From Cyclobacteriaceae bacterium (GTDB taxonomy: Bacteria > Bacteroidota > Bacteroidia > Cytophagales > Cyclobacteriaceae), in the NCBI GenBank assembly GCA_019694875.1, contig JAIBBC010000001.1:558001-622000 (forward strand): a stretch of DNA of 64,000 bases, written 5' to 3'. Under the pieces are notes generated by a model. The model saw only the letters and a list, made by a program, of their open reading frames with translations. It was not told where the DNA came from and searched no databases. The stretch's first letter is position 1. Each line of letters opens with the position of its first letter. The position numbers and the translations under genes were made by a program. Positions 45,164 through 52,372 of this stretch are shown in pieces.

Positions 45164-46057
45164 ATGTCAAGCCTTCGAGCTTTCGTCCAGGCGATACAGC
45201 CGCATGCAAATCGTATTGTGCATGCTTCCATGAGCTCATGGAATCGGATTGATTTCAACCAGCACGAGCCGGACATCCTTTTAGAGTATTTATCTGGCCA
45301 AGGTAAAGGCGTTGACTACCTGAATGAGCATCTGGCTGCCCCGCTTACGCGCGAAACAGATTTCGTGGTTAAGTTTTGTTCTATCCTTGCTCATCAAAAG
45401 CCACGCGTGCATCGGACCCGCCATAATCAACGGGCTTGTGTTTCACCTGTGCCACAAAGCTGTGAACTGGGTGATCTGATAATTCAGTTCCTGCTGATTG
45501 ATCAAGACAAGAAGCCGATGTTCATGAGTGCGTTGATCTTGCAAGCAAAGAAAGGTCTATCCCCCGATAACCTGACCCAACAGTGTTTGTATGAGCACGA
45601 TGACCGGTTAATCTTTCCGAACTACTTTGGAACACCCAATGAGGAGTGTCTCCTGCCCGGCTATGAAGACCAAAGAACGCACGCACTAGCGTACCTCTTC
45701 CTTCAAGATTCATTTACCGGAATTGGTCAAATCCCGAATTGCGCTGCATTGCGATTTCCATATAGTCATTTGTTTCTGAAAATTCTTACAACTGATTTTG
45801 GTAAACAATTCCAGTATGCAGAGAGTAACTTTAACAACGACTGGGACAAACTGATCAGCAAGGTCACTTTGAAGCTTGCAGAATCAACCTATCGTGGAAC
45901 AAACCGGGTTGTCGGACTTGACTTCTTCCTCGAGCAGTTTAACGACTACTACTACCACCCTGAATACTTGTACCGAAGCGAAGCTGAAGGGTTGAACATA
46001 ATTCAGATTATTGTTCAACCAAAAAAGAAATTATTTGACAGCGGACCGCTTTCATAG
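45164..46057 (+). CDS. PD-(D/E)xK-like nuclease of unknown family, second gene of a pair
   Basis: 297 residues. The middle reads SCELGDLIIQFLLID, then KPMFMSALILQAKKG; a Glu/Asp in the first and a QxK in the second is the pattern of a PD-(D/E)xK-type nuclease core. The surrounding fold is not recognised. It starts 3 bp after the 125-residue gene, which suggests co-translation and a shared role. The pair sits between the Avs-like gene and a lipoprotein pair inside the island. The nuclease assignment rests on motif spacing only. Confidence 0.5.
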   Translation: MSSLRAFVQAIQPHANRIVHASMSSWNRIDFNQHEPDILLEYLSGQGKGVDYLNEHLAAPLTRETDFVVKFCSILAHQKPRVHRTRHNQRACVSPVPQSCELGDLIIQFLLIDQDKKPMFMSALILQAKKGLSPDNLTQQCLYEHDDRLIFPNYFGTPNEECLLPGYEDQRTHALAYLFLQDSFTGIGQIPNCAALRFPYSHLFLKILTTDFGKQFQYAESNFNNDWDKLISKVTLKLAESTYRGTNRVVGLDFFLEQFNDYYYHPEYLYRSEAEGLNIIQIIVQPKKKLFDSGPLS

Positions 46058-46347
46058 CTTTCCTTTCAGGTGTGCTCTTCAAATGACGTTGAACTAGTGC
46101 CCGTATATCATCCCATGGCATACAAAATTACACCACCCAGTTTAAAGTGCTTAATCATTAAGTAAGCGATCTGTGGATGAAAATAAACCGAATATAACCT
46201 GATCGTTGGCTATTGTTTTGGAGACGAAATTGAGATTCGCTCGAAAGGTAGCTTTAATCGCATCTCAATGTGAGTTCTCACGTTAGTTCATCCTCGCAAC
46301 CACGGAAAAAAAATGAAAAATTAAAAAGCAACATTTTTAACATTGAA
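46058..46347. other. Intergenic stretch with small inverted repeats
   Basis: No gene is supported here. ATTGAGAT at 46229-46236 pairs with ATCTCAAT at 46262-46269, followed by GTGAG/CTCAC at 46271-46282; these could be transcription end signals for the 45164 gene. The spacer ends in an A-rich stretch. Confidence 0.5.
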
Positions 46348-46797
46348 TCAATTGAACCCGGATTGCCTTGAAAATTGTGAGAAATCGATTTTAGGAAAAT
46401 CTACCTCGGTGACATTCCATCCGGGAATTATTTCGATCATGATTGAATTTTGTTTTACGAAAAGCCGAACCTTAAAGAACTTGCCAAGCGCGATTTCATA
46501 ACCATCAAAAAGAGTCTTGTCGAAAACTCGCTCCTCAGTTATCATCTTCTCGGCATCCTTAACGATTTCGAGTAAAACCGAATCGTCTGAAATCGAAATA
46601 ATTCTACTTGGGAATGAGTCCTTTAATTTCCAGCCTTGAGACATCGGTGCTGAAATGAAACTCCCTGGCATTTGATTAGCATCTATCCCTAGGCTTGACG
46701 GTTCATCGAAAGCAATTAGATCACCATTGATCACTTGTTTCGGTTCGTTACAGTCGTACGTACCGGTGAATTTCCCGTCTAAAATAGAATGCACCAT
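46348..46797 (-). CDS. Unknown protein
   Basis: 149 residues from the ATG at 46797. The frame is open up to 46902, but that would overlap the lipoprotein gene by 68 bp, so I take the internal ATG. The product is mixed alpha/beta, acidic (IDDSVLLEIVKDAEKMI-like segments), and has no signal peptide. No family is recognised. It lies 37 bp after the lipoprotein gene on the same strand, so the two may be co-transcribed. Function unknown. Confidence 0.45.
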   Translation of the reverse strand: MVHSILDGKFTGTYDCNEPKQVINGDLIAFDEPSSLGIDANQMPGSFISAPMSQGWKLKDSFPSRIISISDDSVLLEIVKDAEKMITEERVFDKTLFDGYEIALGKFFKVRLFVKQNSIMIEIIPGWNVTEVDFPKIDFSQFSRQSGFN

Positions 46798-46834
46798 AGT
46801 TGACTTTATTAAATCGTCTTTGCCGAAATTATGT

Positions 46835-47482
46835 TTATCGATACAACACTCTTGCAAGCTCGAGCTTTTTTGTAATAAAGTTAATATGCGATTGAGCAAC
46901 ATTCTTTTGATCTGGATCTTTCAATTTTGTTTCCCATTCGTGTATCTGTGCATTATAGAAATCCTCCAACAACTTACCCTCGTCAAACGGCACAATAACT
47001 TTGAAATACAATATTCTATTTTTTTCATTCAGATATAGTGGGTTGGATTGTAATGAAGGGAGATCTGATGCATTCATAAACCTTTTTTCTAACCCCAGGA
47101 CGCGACCAGTCGAGCAGTTAATGATTTGGCCGACCATTCGACTTGGTCCGAAGGAGAACTCCAACGTATCGCCCTTGACCTGAAAATCGCGCATGTCGTA
47201 GATCCTCTCCTGTTTTAACTGCGCGATGATGTTTATGTAGTTGTTATAGGTGATACGCATTTGCCCCTTTATGAGATCGGTTTGAGCTTCCTGAAAGACC
47301 TTTATCTTGATCGGCATCAGATCATTGAAGTAAATTCTGTTAAAACGCTTACCCTCTACGCCCTTTAGCGCTTGTGAATAAGCCGTGGTATGGTCTCCAA
47401 TGAAATCTTTTAACTGTGATTTTCGGGCACAAGAACTGAGCAGACATAAAAAGCTGGCTAAGAACACGAAACTGGTTTTCAT
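46835..47482 (-). CDS. Lipoprotein of unknown function
   Basis: 215 residues with a lipobox LLSSC (Cys18) after MKTSFVFLASFLCLLSS. The mature part is helical at both ends with a central beta portion (LEFSFGPSRMVGQIINC). No family is recognised. It is followed by the 149-residue gene and is divergent from the XRE regulator at 47597, whose 16-bp palindrome lies between them. It could be a periplasmic partner of a nearby system, but nothing in the sequence names one. Confidence 0.65.
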   Translation of the reverse strand: MKTSFVFLASFLCLLSSCARKSQLKDFIGDHTTAYSQALKGVEGKRFNRIYFNDLMPIKIKVFQEAQTDLIKGQMRITYNNYINIIAQLKQERIYDMRDFQVKGDTLEFSFGPSRMVGQIINCSTGRVLGLEKRFMNASDLPSLQSNPLYLNEKNRILYFKVIVPFDEGKLLEDFYNAQIHEWETKLKDPDQKNVAQSHINFITKKLELARVLYR

Positions 47483-47546
47483 ACTAATAGTTTTACGACA
47501 ATCCGGGAATTGAAATTAAAATCAATTTACGTGTTCGGGCTCAATT

Positions 47547-47562
47547 GAGCACTATAGTGCTC
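47547..47562. promoter_or_regulatory. 16-bp perfect palindrome (GAGCACTATAGTGCTC)
   Basis: Arms of 8 bp without a gap, 34 bp before the XRE start and 65 bp before the divergent lipoprotein start. Such sites usually bind small XRE regulators; self-control is likely. Confidence 0.7.
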
Positions 47563-47596
47563 GAATAAATTTGACGGACACCGATAGCTTGAAGCT

Positions 47597-47842
47597 GTGG
47601 AAAGCAATGTTCGATTGAGGCAAGTTTTCGGGAAAGTCCTTCAAAAGCTGCGGGGTGAAAGAGGTGTAAGCCAGCAAGAGGTGGCCGACTACTGTGATTT
47701 GGAGAGAGCTTACATATCGAGATTAGAACGAGGGCTAGTGCAGCCAACGATTACCACTATTTTTAAACTAGCGGAATTTTTGGATTTAGAACCGGGGGAA
47801 TTTATAACTATGGTTTATACTGCCTTAAAAAGGAAAAAATAG
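47597..47842 (+). CDS. XRE-family HTH regulator
   Basis: 81 residues, starting at GTG 47597. The HTH is typical: FGKVLQKLRGERGVSQQEVADYCDLERAYISRLERGLVQPTITTIFKLAEFLDL. The length and fold resemble controller proteins of restriction-modification systems and small phage-type repressors. A perfect 16-bp palindrome lies 34 bp upstream and is its likely operator. No restriction or methylase genes are near. It could control the lipoprotein gene on the other strand as well as itself. Confidence 0.85.
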   Translation: MESNVRLRQVFGKVLQKLRGERGVSQQEVADYCDLERAYISRLERGLVQPTITTIFKLAEFLDLEPGEFITMVYTALKRKK

Positions 47843-47866
47843 TGCGGTGTTTCGTCTTTCATTAAC

Positions 47867-47900
47867 CGGACAAAAGATCTTCATCGACAAATCTTGTCCG
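47867..47900 (+). terminator. Terminator-like hairpin after the XRE gene
   Basis: CGGACAA-AAGAT pairs with ATCT-TGTCCG with a small bulge and a 12-base loop, 25 bp after the XRE stop. Confidence 0.5.
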
Positions 47901-48020
47901 CAGTTTAAATCTGCCACTGTTCCGGAAATCCTTCCCATTCATAATTTAATCTTCGACACTAGCTGTCACACATTCTGTTCACGGGGGATTGACAAGTAAT
48001 TTAAGTTCTCCCCAACTTAC

Positions 48021-48392
48021 GTGAAAATCGTAAGCACAGTGAGACAGGATTACAAGGAAGGCATGCGGCTTAAGCATATGAATCATGGTCGTGCCGGCGT
48101 GATTTTGAGAGCGGAGAAACAATCGTTTGGGGTCTATCATTACGTTGTACTATTGGACGGCGAGACAGTACCACAATTATTTAACTGGAATGAGATTGCC
48201 CCGGAAGATCACCCCTGGCATGAAAAGATGAAAGAGTGGCGAGCTGAAGGCTTAAGACGTGGTTTTACTAGTATAGTAATTGGAACAAGCAAAACGGGCT
48301 ATAGGGTATTCTATTGCAACAATAGTATCGGTTATAATAATCTAGTCCGAGACAATCCAGAAATTCGCATGCAATATTACTGGAGACTTTAG
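48021..48392 (+). CDS. Unknown small protein, beta-barrel-like N-terminus
   Basis: 123 residues from GTG 48021. The N-terminal part (YKEGMRLKHMNHGRAGVI, then VVLLDGETVPQLFNW) looks like a small SH3-type beta barrel; the C-terminus is basic and aromatic (YRVFYCNNSIGYNNLV). I do not recognise the family. It is convergent with the SRAP gene, with a 6-bp gap. The SRAP and endonuclease III neighbours suggest a nucleic-acid role, by context only. Confidence 0.5.
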   Translation: MKIVSTVRQDYKEGMRLKHMNHGRAGVILRAEKQSFGVYHYVVLLDGETVPQLFNWNEIAPEDHPWHEKMKEWRAEGLRRGFTSIVIGTSKTGYRVFYCNNSIGYNNLVRDNPEIRMQYYWRL

Positions 48393-48398
48393 CGACCA

Positions 48399-49478
48399 CT
48401 AACTCATTGAAAGCTCCGGTTTTATATCTTGAGCGGCCGCAAGTTGAAGGTGGCTTTCATTTACCTTCTCAGCACTAATGGCATTTTTAAAAGCCTCCAT
48501 TGCGCGTTTCTTCTCACCGTTCTCTAGAAATGCGCTGGCCTCCTGAATGGCCGCGTTATAGTTAAACGGCGCCAGGACCTCAGGTACGTTTGGATTAATT
48601 CCTCGGGTTGTAAGCAACTTCGAAATAGTGTATGCCCGCATACTGGGGTCATTGTAGGGCTGACACAATTCTACGATATCCTCCTTCTTTGAGGATGGAT
48701 TAAGCCAGTCCTTGTAATTCTCTTTATCAATGAATACCGGCATTCGCTTTTTCGAGTTGTGAACATATTCCATTATCGAATTTGCCGGGCATGTCAAAAG
48801 CGTATAGCTGTAGTAGTATTCGCCCGTGCTGGGATCTTTCCATCGGCTATAAAGGCCGGCCATTGACCTTAATTTTTGATCCCGAAACGTAACGTAGTAG
48901 GGAATCTTTACCGTCCCCGCATCATCAAGCCAACGCCATTCGTAAAATCCCGTGACAGGGATTAGACAGCGCTGTCCATTTTTTACTGCATCGCGATATG
49001 ACGGTTTGTCCCACATCTCTTCCGATATGCAATTAAGAGTGTTTGGCCGGAGTTGCATCGCCTTCTCCCGCTCCTTGTGAAAAAACGGCACAAGTCCCCA
49101 ATTGAACGCCTTCAGTTTATCTGGCGCCCCCGCCGTGACGATATGCGTTGGGAAGTAATCAAACCCGTTTTCGAAATACCGTTCGTAAGCACCCTCAGTT
49201 CTCCAAGCACTCAGATATCTGTCGTACCAACGAAGCAGGGTCAGTTCTTGTTTTGTAAGACTGGAGGGCTCAGAACCTTTCTCTGAGTATTTCAAAATTT
49301 GTGATCCCAGTTCGCTACTATTCCTTGTTCCAATCTCCCGAAGTTGATGATCCTTTCTAATCAGTTCCTCGAATTTTTCCTGGATAGGTTCAATATCTTC
49401 AGACAACGATTCGAAGGCTGCATGATAGTGTTCCAAAAGGTCATTTAGCCTTTGTACTTCCGATTTGTAATAACACAT
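48399..49478 (-). CDS. SOS response-associated peptidase (SRAP)
   Basis: 359 residues. The SRAP domain is readable: catalytic Cys2 in MCYY after Met removal, LIPVTGFYEWRW with its Glu, and CPANSIMEYVHNSKKRMPVFI with the active His. SRAP proteins form a thiazolidine bond between Cys2 and abasic sites in single-stranded DNA and shield them. Residues before the core form a long helical insert (about 5-90), longer than in short SRAPs. The C-terminal about 60 residues are helical. It is divergent from endonuclease III, which also acts on abasic or damaged bases. Confidence 0.9.
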   Translation of the reverse strand: MCYYKSEVQRLNDLLEHYHAAFESLSEDIEPIQEKFEELIRKDHQLREIGTRNSSELGSQILKYSEKGSEPSSLTKQELTLLRWYDRYLSAWRTEGAYERYFENGFDYFPTHIVTAGAPDKLKAFNWGLVPFFHKEREKAMQLRPNTLNCISEEMWDKPSYRDAVKNGQRCLIPVTGFYEWRWLDDAGTVKIPYYVTFRDQKLRSMAGLYSRWKDPSTGEYYYSYTLLTCPANSIMEYVHNSKKRMPVFIDKENYKDWLNPSSKKEDIVELCQPYNDPSMRAYTISKLLTTRGINPNVPEVLAPFNYNAAIQEASAFLENGEKKRAMEAFKNAISAEKVNESHLQLAAAQDIKPELSMS

Positions 49479-49572
49479 AGCTAAAAGAAAAAATTAAAGA
49501 CGACTAGCCAACATTTGGCCATGTAAAGATTGTCAATAAAAATCTTAATTTTTGAGGACAAATGCTTTGCTA

Positions 49573-50334
49573 ATGCCAACAGTCAATTGGACCAAAGAAT
49601 TCAAACCTTTAATTAAGAAATACAAAGGTAAACCCCACCCATTGGAGTATAAGAGTCCGTACCAGTTGGTGATCATGGTCGTACTCGCCGCCCAGGATTC
49701 GGACCGCAACATTAACAAGGTTTCGATACCGCTATTTGAAGCTTATCCAACCTTTGACAAATTGGGGAAAGCTGACTACGACAATGTGCTACCGTTTCTT
49801 TCAAGCGTGCGGGGAGGTCGGAAAAAGACGAAATGGATCCTGGATATCGCCAAGACGATTAAAACAGAAAAGAATATTCCGCAAACAATGGCTGAACTCA
49901 CTGAGCTACCCGGCATTGGGAGGAAGTCGGCGAGCGTGATCATGAGAGAACTCGGTGCACCGGCAGAAGGGATAATTGTGGACCTTCACGTTGTCCGGGT
50001 CGCTCCTCGTATAGGAGTTGCATCAGGAAACGATCCGAAGAAAATCGAGAAACAGTTGATGGAAGCCATTGATAAGAACGACTGGGGAGATGTCGGAATG
50101 GCTATCTCCCACCTTGGACGCGAAATCTGTCGTCCAACGGATCCAAAGCATGAACTCTGCGTAATGAATGAGGTTTGTGCTTATTGTAATGGAACCACAG
50201 CACACCTTTTATCCACAAAGGCTAACAGAAAAAGATTAAAGGGTACTAAAGCACAGGAAAAGTCAGGTAATGTTGTTAAAAAAAGCAATCTCAGCGGGCA
50301 GCGTAGCCTAAAACCAACCTTGAAAAAACGGTAG
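49573..50334 (+). CDS. nth: Endonuclease III-type DNA glycosylase
   Basis: 253 residues from ATG 49573. The HhH-GPD core is clear: ELPGIGRKSASVIM with catalytic K118 and VDLHVVRVAPRIG with D137. The [4Fe-4S] loop fits C-x6-x-x2-C-x5-C, but its second ligand is His: CRPTDPKHELC then VMNEVC. An extra Cys follows (AYC). The C-terminal 50 residues form a basic tail (KRLKGTKAQEKSGNVVKK). The ATG at 49573 follows a TAATTTTTG box. The enzyme would remove oxidised pyrimidines and cut abasic sites. It sits divergent from SRAP. Confidence 0.9.
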   Translation: MPTVNWTKEFKPLIKKYKGKPHPLEYKSPYQLVIMVVLAAQDSDRNINKVSIPLFEAYPTFDKLGKADYDNVLPFLSSVRGGRKKTKWILDIAKTIKTEKNIPQTMAELTELPGIGRKSASVIMRELGAPAEGIIVDLHVVRVAPRIGVASGNDPKKIEKQLMEAIDKNDWGDVGMAISHLGREICRPTDPKHELCVMNEVCAYCNGTTAHLLSTKANRKRLKGTKAQEKSGNVVKKSNLSGQRSLKPTLKKR

Positions 50335-50344
50335 TCGCTTTGCT

Positions 50345-50593
50345 TTGATAGAATTCAATCACGAAATATGGAATAGCTGGATATTGGAAGGATACAGGTT
50401 TATCCGTTACCGCCGCATCGATGGCAATAGCGTGGCATTAAAACCGTACAAAGAAGTTGATCAAGAAAACGATTTAAATGAGGAAGTCTGCTTTTTCGGC
50501 ATAAGAGAGGACGAAGTAAGTGAATGGGCAGACAATGACATTGATTTGCTGGAAGACTTTAGGTTTTATGTCGAAGCAGGGTTTGAAGAATGA
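50345..50593 (+). CDS. Small acidic protein of unknown function
   Basis: 82 residues from TTG 50345. The product is strongly acidic in the second half (NEEVCFFGIREDEVSEWADNDIDLLEDF) with an N-terminal IWNSWILEGYRFIRYRRIDG. No family is recognised. It lies 10 bp after the nth stop, in the same direction, so it is probably co-transcribed with it. The TTG start and the short length keep confidence moderate. Confidence 0.5.
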   Translation: MIEFNHEIWNSWILEGYRFIRYRRIDGNSVALKPYKEVDQENDLNEEVCFFGIREDEVSEWADNDIDLLEDFRFYVEAGFEE

Positions 50594-50708
50594 TTACTAA
50601 TCACCGTCTAACAACTGGTCGGTGGATGTATTATTAGGTCATCTTTTAAATAAGGCTGCTGCCTTTCTTGTCAGGAAAAGGTGGTGATTAATTTTTAAAA
50701 ACAAGTAA

Positions 50709-51215
50709 ATGAACGGAATTCAGGATCTGATATTGATAGGTGAGGTTGCACTTCAATCAAAAATCGCACAGCGGGCAGCTGAGCGTTTACAGGCGACTCA
50801 CGACAGTTTCGATCACATTGAGGTTTGGTCCTCGATCCAATCGATTCTTTGCGCTACCGCAAATGTTTCCAAGATTCTTTGGCCAAATTATAGGTTTCAA
50901 GCTCGAGGCGAGCGATTACGGAAGATACTCAATGTGAAAGACGACAATCTTCTGGCGAACAGAAAATTCCGTAATCACTTTGAACACTATGACGAACGGG
51001 TTGACGAATGGTTCAGCACGCAGTCGCAGGGACTGTATGTAGATTTATCTATGAATCCATCTTTACGCGGGGACTCTGCTTCTGGAGATCACAGGGGTTA
51101 CAATTCGTTTAATAATACCGTCGTATTTCGGGGTGAAGAGCTAGACCTGAATGAGTTATTGAAAGCGCTTGATGAGATATTTGTCAGGTGTGAGCCGTAC
51201 ACTCTGAGATATTAA
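50709..51215 (+). CDS. HEPN-like protein, second copy in the island
   Basis: 168 residues, mostly helical. The HEPN motif is R88-NHFE-H93 in RKFRNHFEHYDERVDEW. Upstream helices (IAQRAAERLQATHDSFDHIEVWSSIQSIL) fit the bundle. The C-terminus is partly beta-like (NTVVFRGEELDLNELLKAL). It is unrelated in its C-terminal half to the HEPN protein at 34099. HEPN RNases often act as toxins; no obvious antitoxin partner is adjacent. It starts 115 bp after the small acidic gene. Confidence 0.6.
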   Translation: MNGIQDLILIGEVALQSKIAQRAAERLQATHDSFDHIEVWSSIQSILCATANVSKILWPNYRFQARGERLRKILNVKDDNLLANRKFRNHFEHYDERVDEWFSTQSQGLYVDLSMNPSLRGDSASGDHRGYNSFNNTVVFRGEELDLNELLKALDEIFVRCEPYTLRY

Positions 51216-51228
51216 GACTGCGTTAAAG

Positions 51229-51627
51229 TTAGACTGCGTATTTCTTCTGCAACATTTCATACCGTTCACGCATTTCCGGTCCCGCCTCTTGCGTACGCGA
51301 CAATTCAATCTCATTAATGATTGTTTCTGCTGTTCGCGGCAGGCCTGCCTGAAGCATACTGCGGATGGTCATGGCCATACCGGCAATTTCAAATCCCTGT
51401 GCGATTGGGTTCTTCGCTGGCTCAATCATAAACCGGATAACCATGTGATTGATTATTTCTTCGGGATCCAACTCTACACCTTCCAAACCAATAATTAGCT
51501 GCGGACTATCGGCCTGCACTTCTACAACGTTAAATTTGTAGCCGCATGCTTCCAACGCAAGTTGAAGTTCGGCCGCGTCTTCCGGAGAAAACACCTCTAA
51601 GTGAAATGACAAATGGTTTAATTCCAT
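51229..51627 (-). CDS. Unknown protein, second gene of a pair
   Basis: 132 residues. The N-terminus is beta-like (LNHLSFHLEVFSPEDAAEL), with a central acidic part (EGVELDPEEIINHMVIRFM) and a C-terminal helix ending MQKKYAV-like. No family is recognised. It overlaps the end of the upstream gene by 10 bp, so it is coupled to it. No signal peptide. Function unknown; the overlap suggests a two-protein unit. Confidence 0.55.
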   Translation of the reverse strand: MELNHLSFHLEVFSPEDAAELQLALEACGYKFNVVEVQADSPQLIIGLEGVELDPEEIINHMVIRFMIEPAKNPIAQGFEIAGMAMTIRSMLQAGLPRTAETIINEIELSRTQEAGPEMRERYEMLQKKYAV

Positions 51628-51983
51628 AACGGTAGTTGCCTATTCAGGTGAACATATTTCCTCAAAACGCGCTCAATCTCCGTAAAAAAAATACTCTCAT
51701 GTGAACGGGCTGGTTCTTCACTTTGCGCCTGCTTCACGGATTCCACAACGTTTCGATATTCCGGAAGCTTTGTATGGCCGCAGTCGAGTAGCTCTGAAAG
51801 CTCGCGTTGGATATTCTGCACGTTTGCAGCAGTAATCTCTTCAGGCTGACACTGCGAAACCAGGTACGGCACCAGCACATTATTGTCGGTGAATCTCCGG
51901 ATCAGATTCCTTCTTACCGCCAACACAATGCCTTGGGCGAGTATCGTCTTATTCCACCCCTTCGCTAAAAAACCTTCTTTCAT
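51618..51983 (-). CDS. Unknown protein, first gene of a pair
   Basis: 121 residues, mainly helical, with a basic N-terminus (KGWNKTILAQGIVLAVRRNLIRRF) and acidic middle. No signal peptide or known motif is seen. It overlaps the next gene by 10 bp. The pair is divergent from the small gene at 52125; the 141 bp between them hold a consensus -7 element for the plus-strand gene. Function unknown. Confidence 0.55.
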   Translation of the reverse strand: MKEGFLAKGWNKTILAQGIVLAVRRNLIRRFTDNNVLVPYLVSQCQPEEITAANVQNIQRELSELLDCGHTKLPEYRNVVESVKQAQSEEPARSHESIFFTEIERVLRKYVHLNRQLPLWN

Positions 51984-52091
51984 GGCATTTTACGTTAAAG
52001 TTTACTATAGAATGCGAGCAGAGCAGCCTGCTCTCCAACAAAGAAAAACTAATATTTTTAGTATTTCAACAATACCGTTAACTAAAATTTT

Positions 52092-52099
52092 TAGCTTTG
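52092..52099 (+). promoter_or_regulatory. Bacteroidota -7 element (TAGCTTTG)
   Basis: TAGCTTTG matches TAnnTTTG and lies 26 bp before the ATG at 52125. No clear -33 box is seen. Confidence 0.55.
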
Positions 52100-52124
52100 C
52101 TTTTTGGCTTCAAAGCACGCATTT

Positions 52125-52337
52125 ATGAAGGAATTGGGGGAAAGCCGGACTGTCGAAGTTGAGTGTGCGTACGGCTTGATGCAAGCATTTAATGCGATCA
52201 ATGAGGAACGCAGCACGCTGGTCTTCGTCTACAACGGTATAAGGTTCTGGCGGGAAAACAATACGTTTATGGTAGAATGTCGCTCGATAAACGCTTCTGC
52301 CAAACTTTGTACTCGGCATAATAAGGCATCTTATTAA
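52125..52337 (+). CDS. Small protein of unknown function
   Basis: 70 residues from ATG 52125 (MKELGESRTVEVECAYGLM). A mixed alpha/beta pattern (LVFVYNGIRFWRENNTFMVECRS) suggests a small folded protein; three Cys are present. A consensus -7 element lies 26 bp upstream, which supports it as a real gene. It ends 36 bp before the stop of the convergent PDAG lipoprotein gene. No family is recognised. Confidence 0.45.
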   Translation: MKELGESRTVEVECAYGLMQAFNAINEERSTLVFVYNGIRFWRENNTFMVECRSINASAKLCTRHNKASY

Positions 52338-52372
52338 TGACCTCTCTATCGTTTATTGAATAAATCATGTTA

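Noticed and set aside
46798-46902. Longer version of the 149-residue gene
   Set aside because: It would overlap the lipoprotein gene by 68 bp on the same strand; an ATG at 46797 avoids this.
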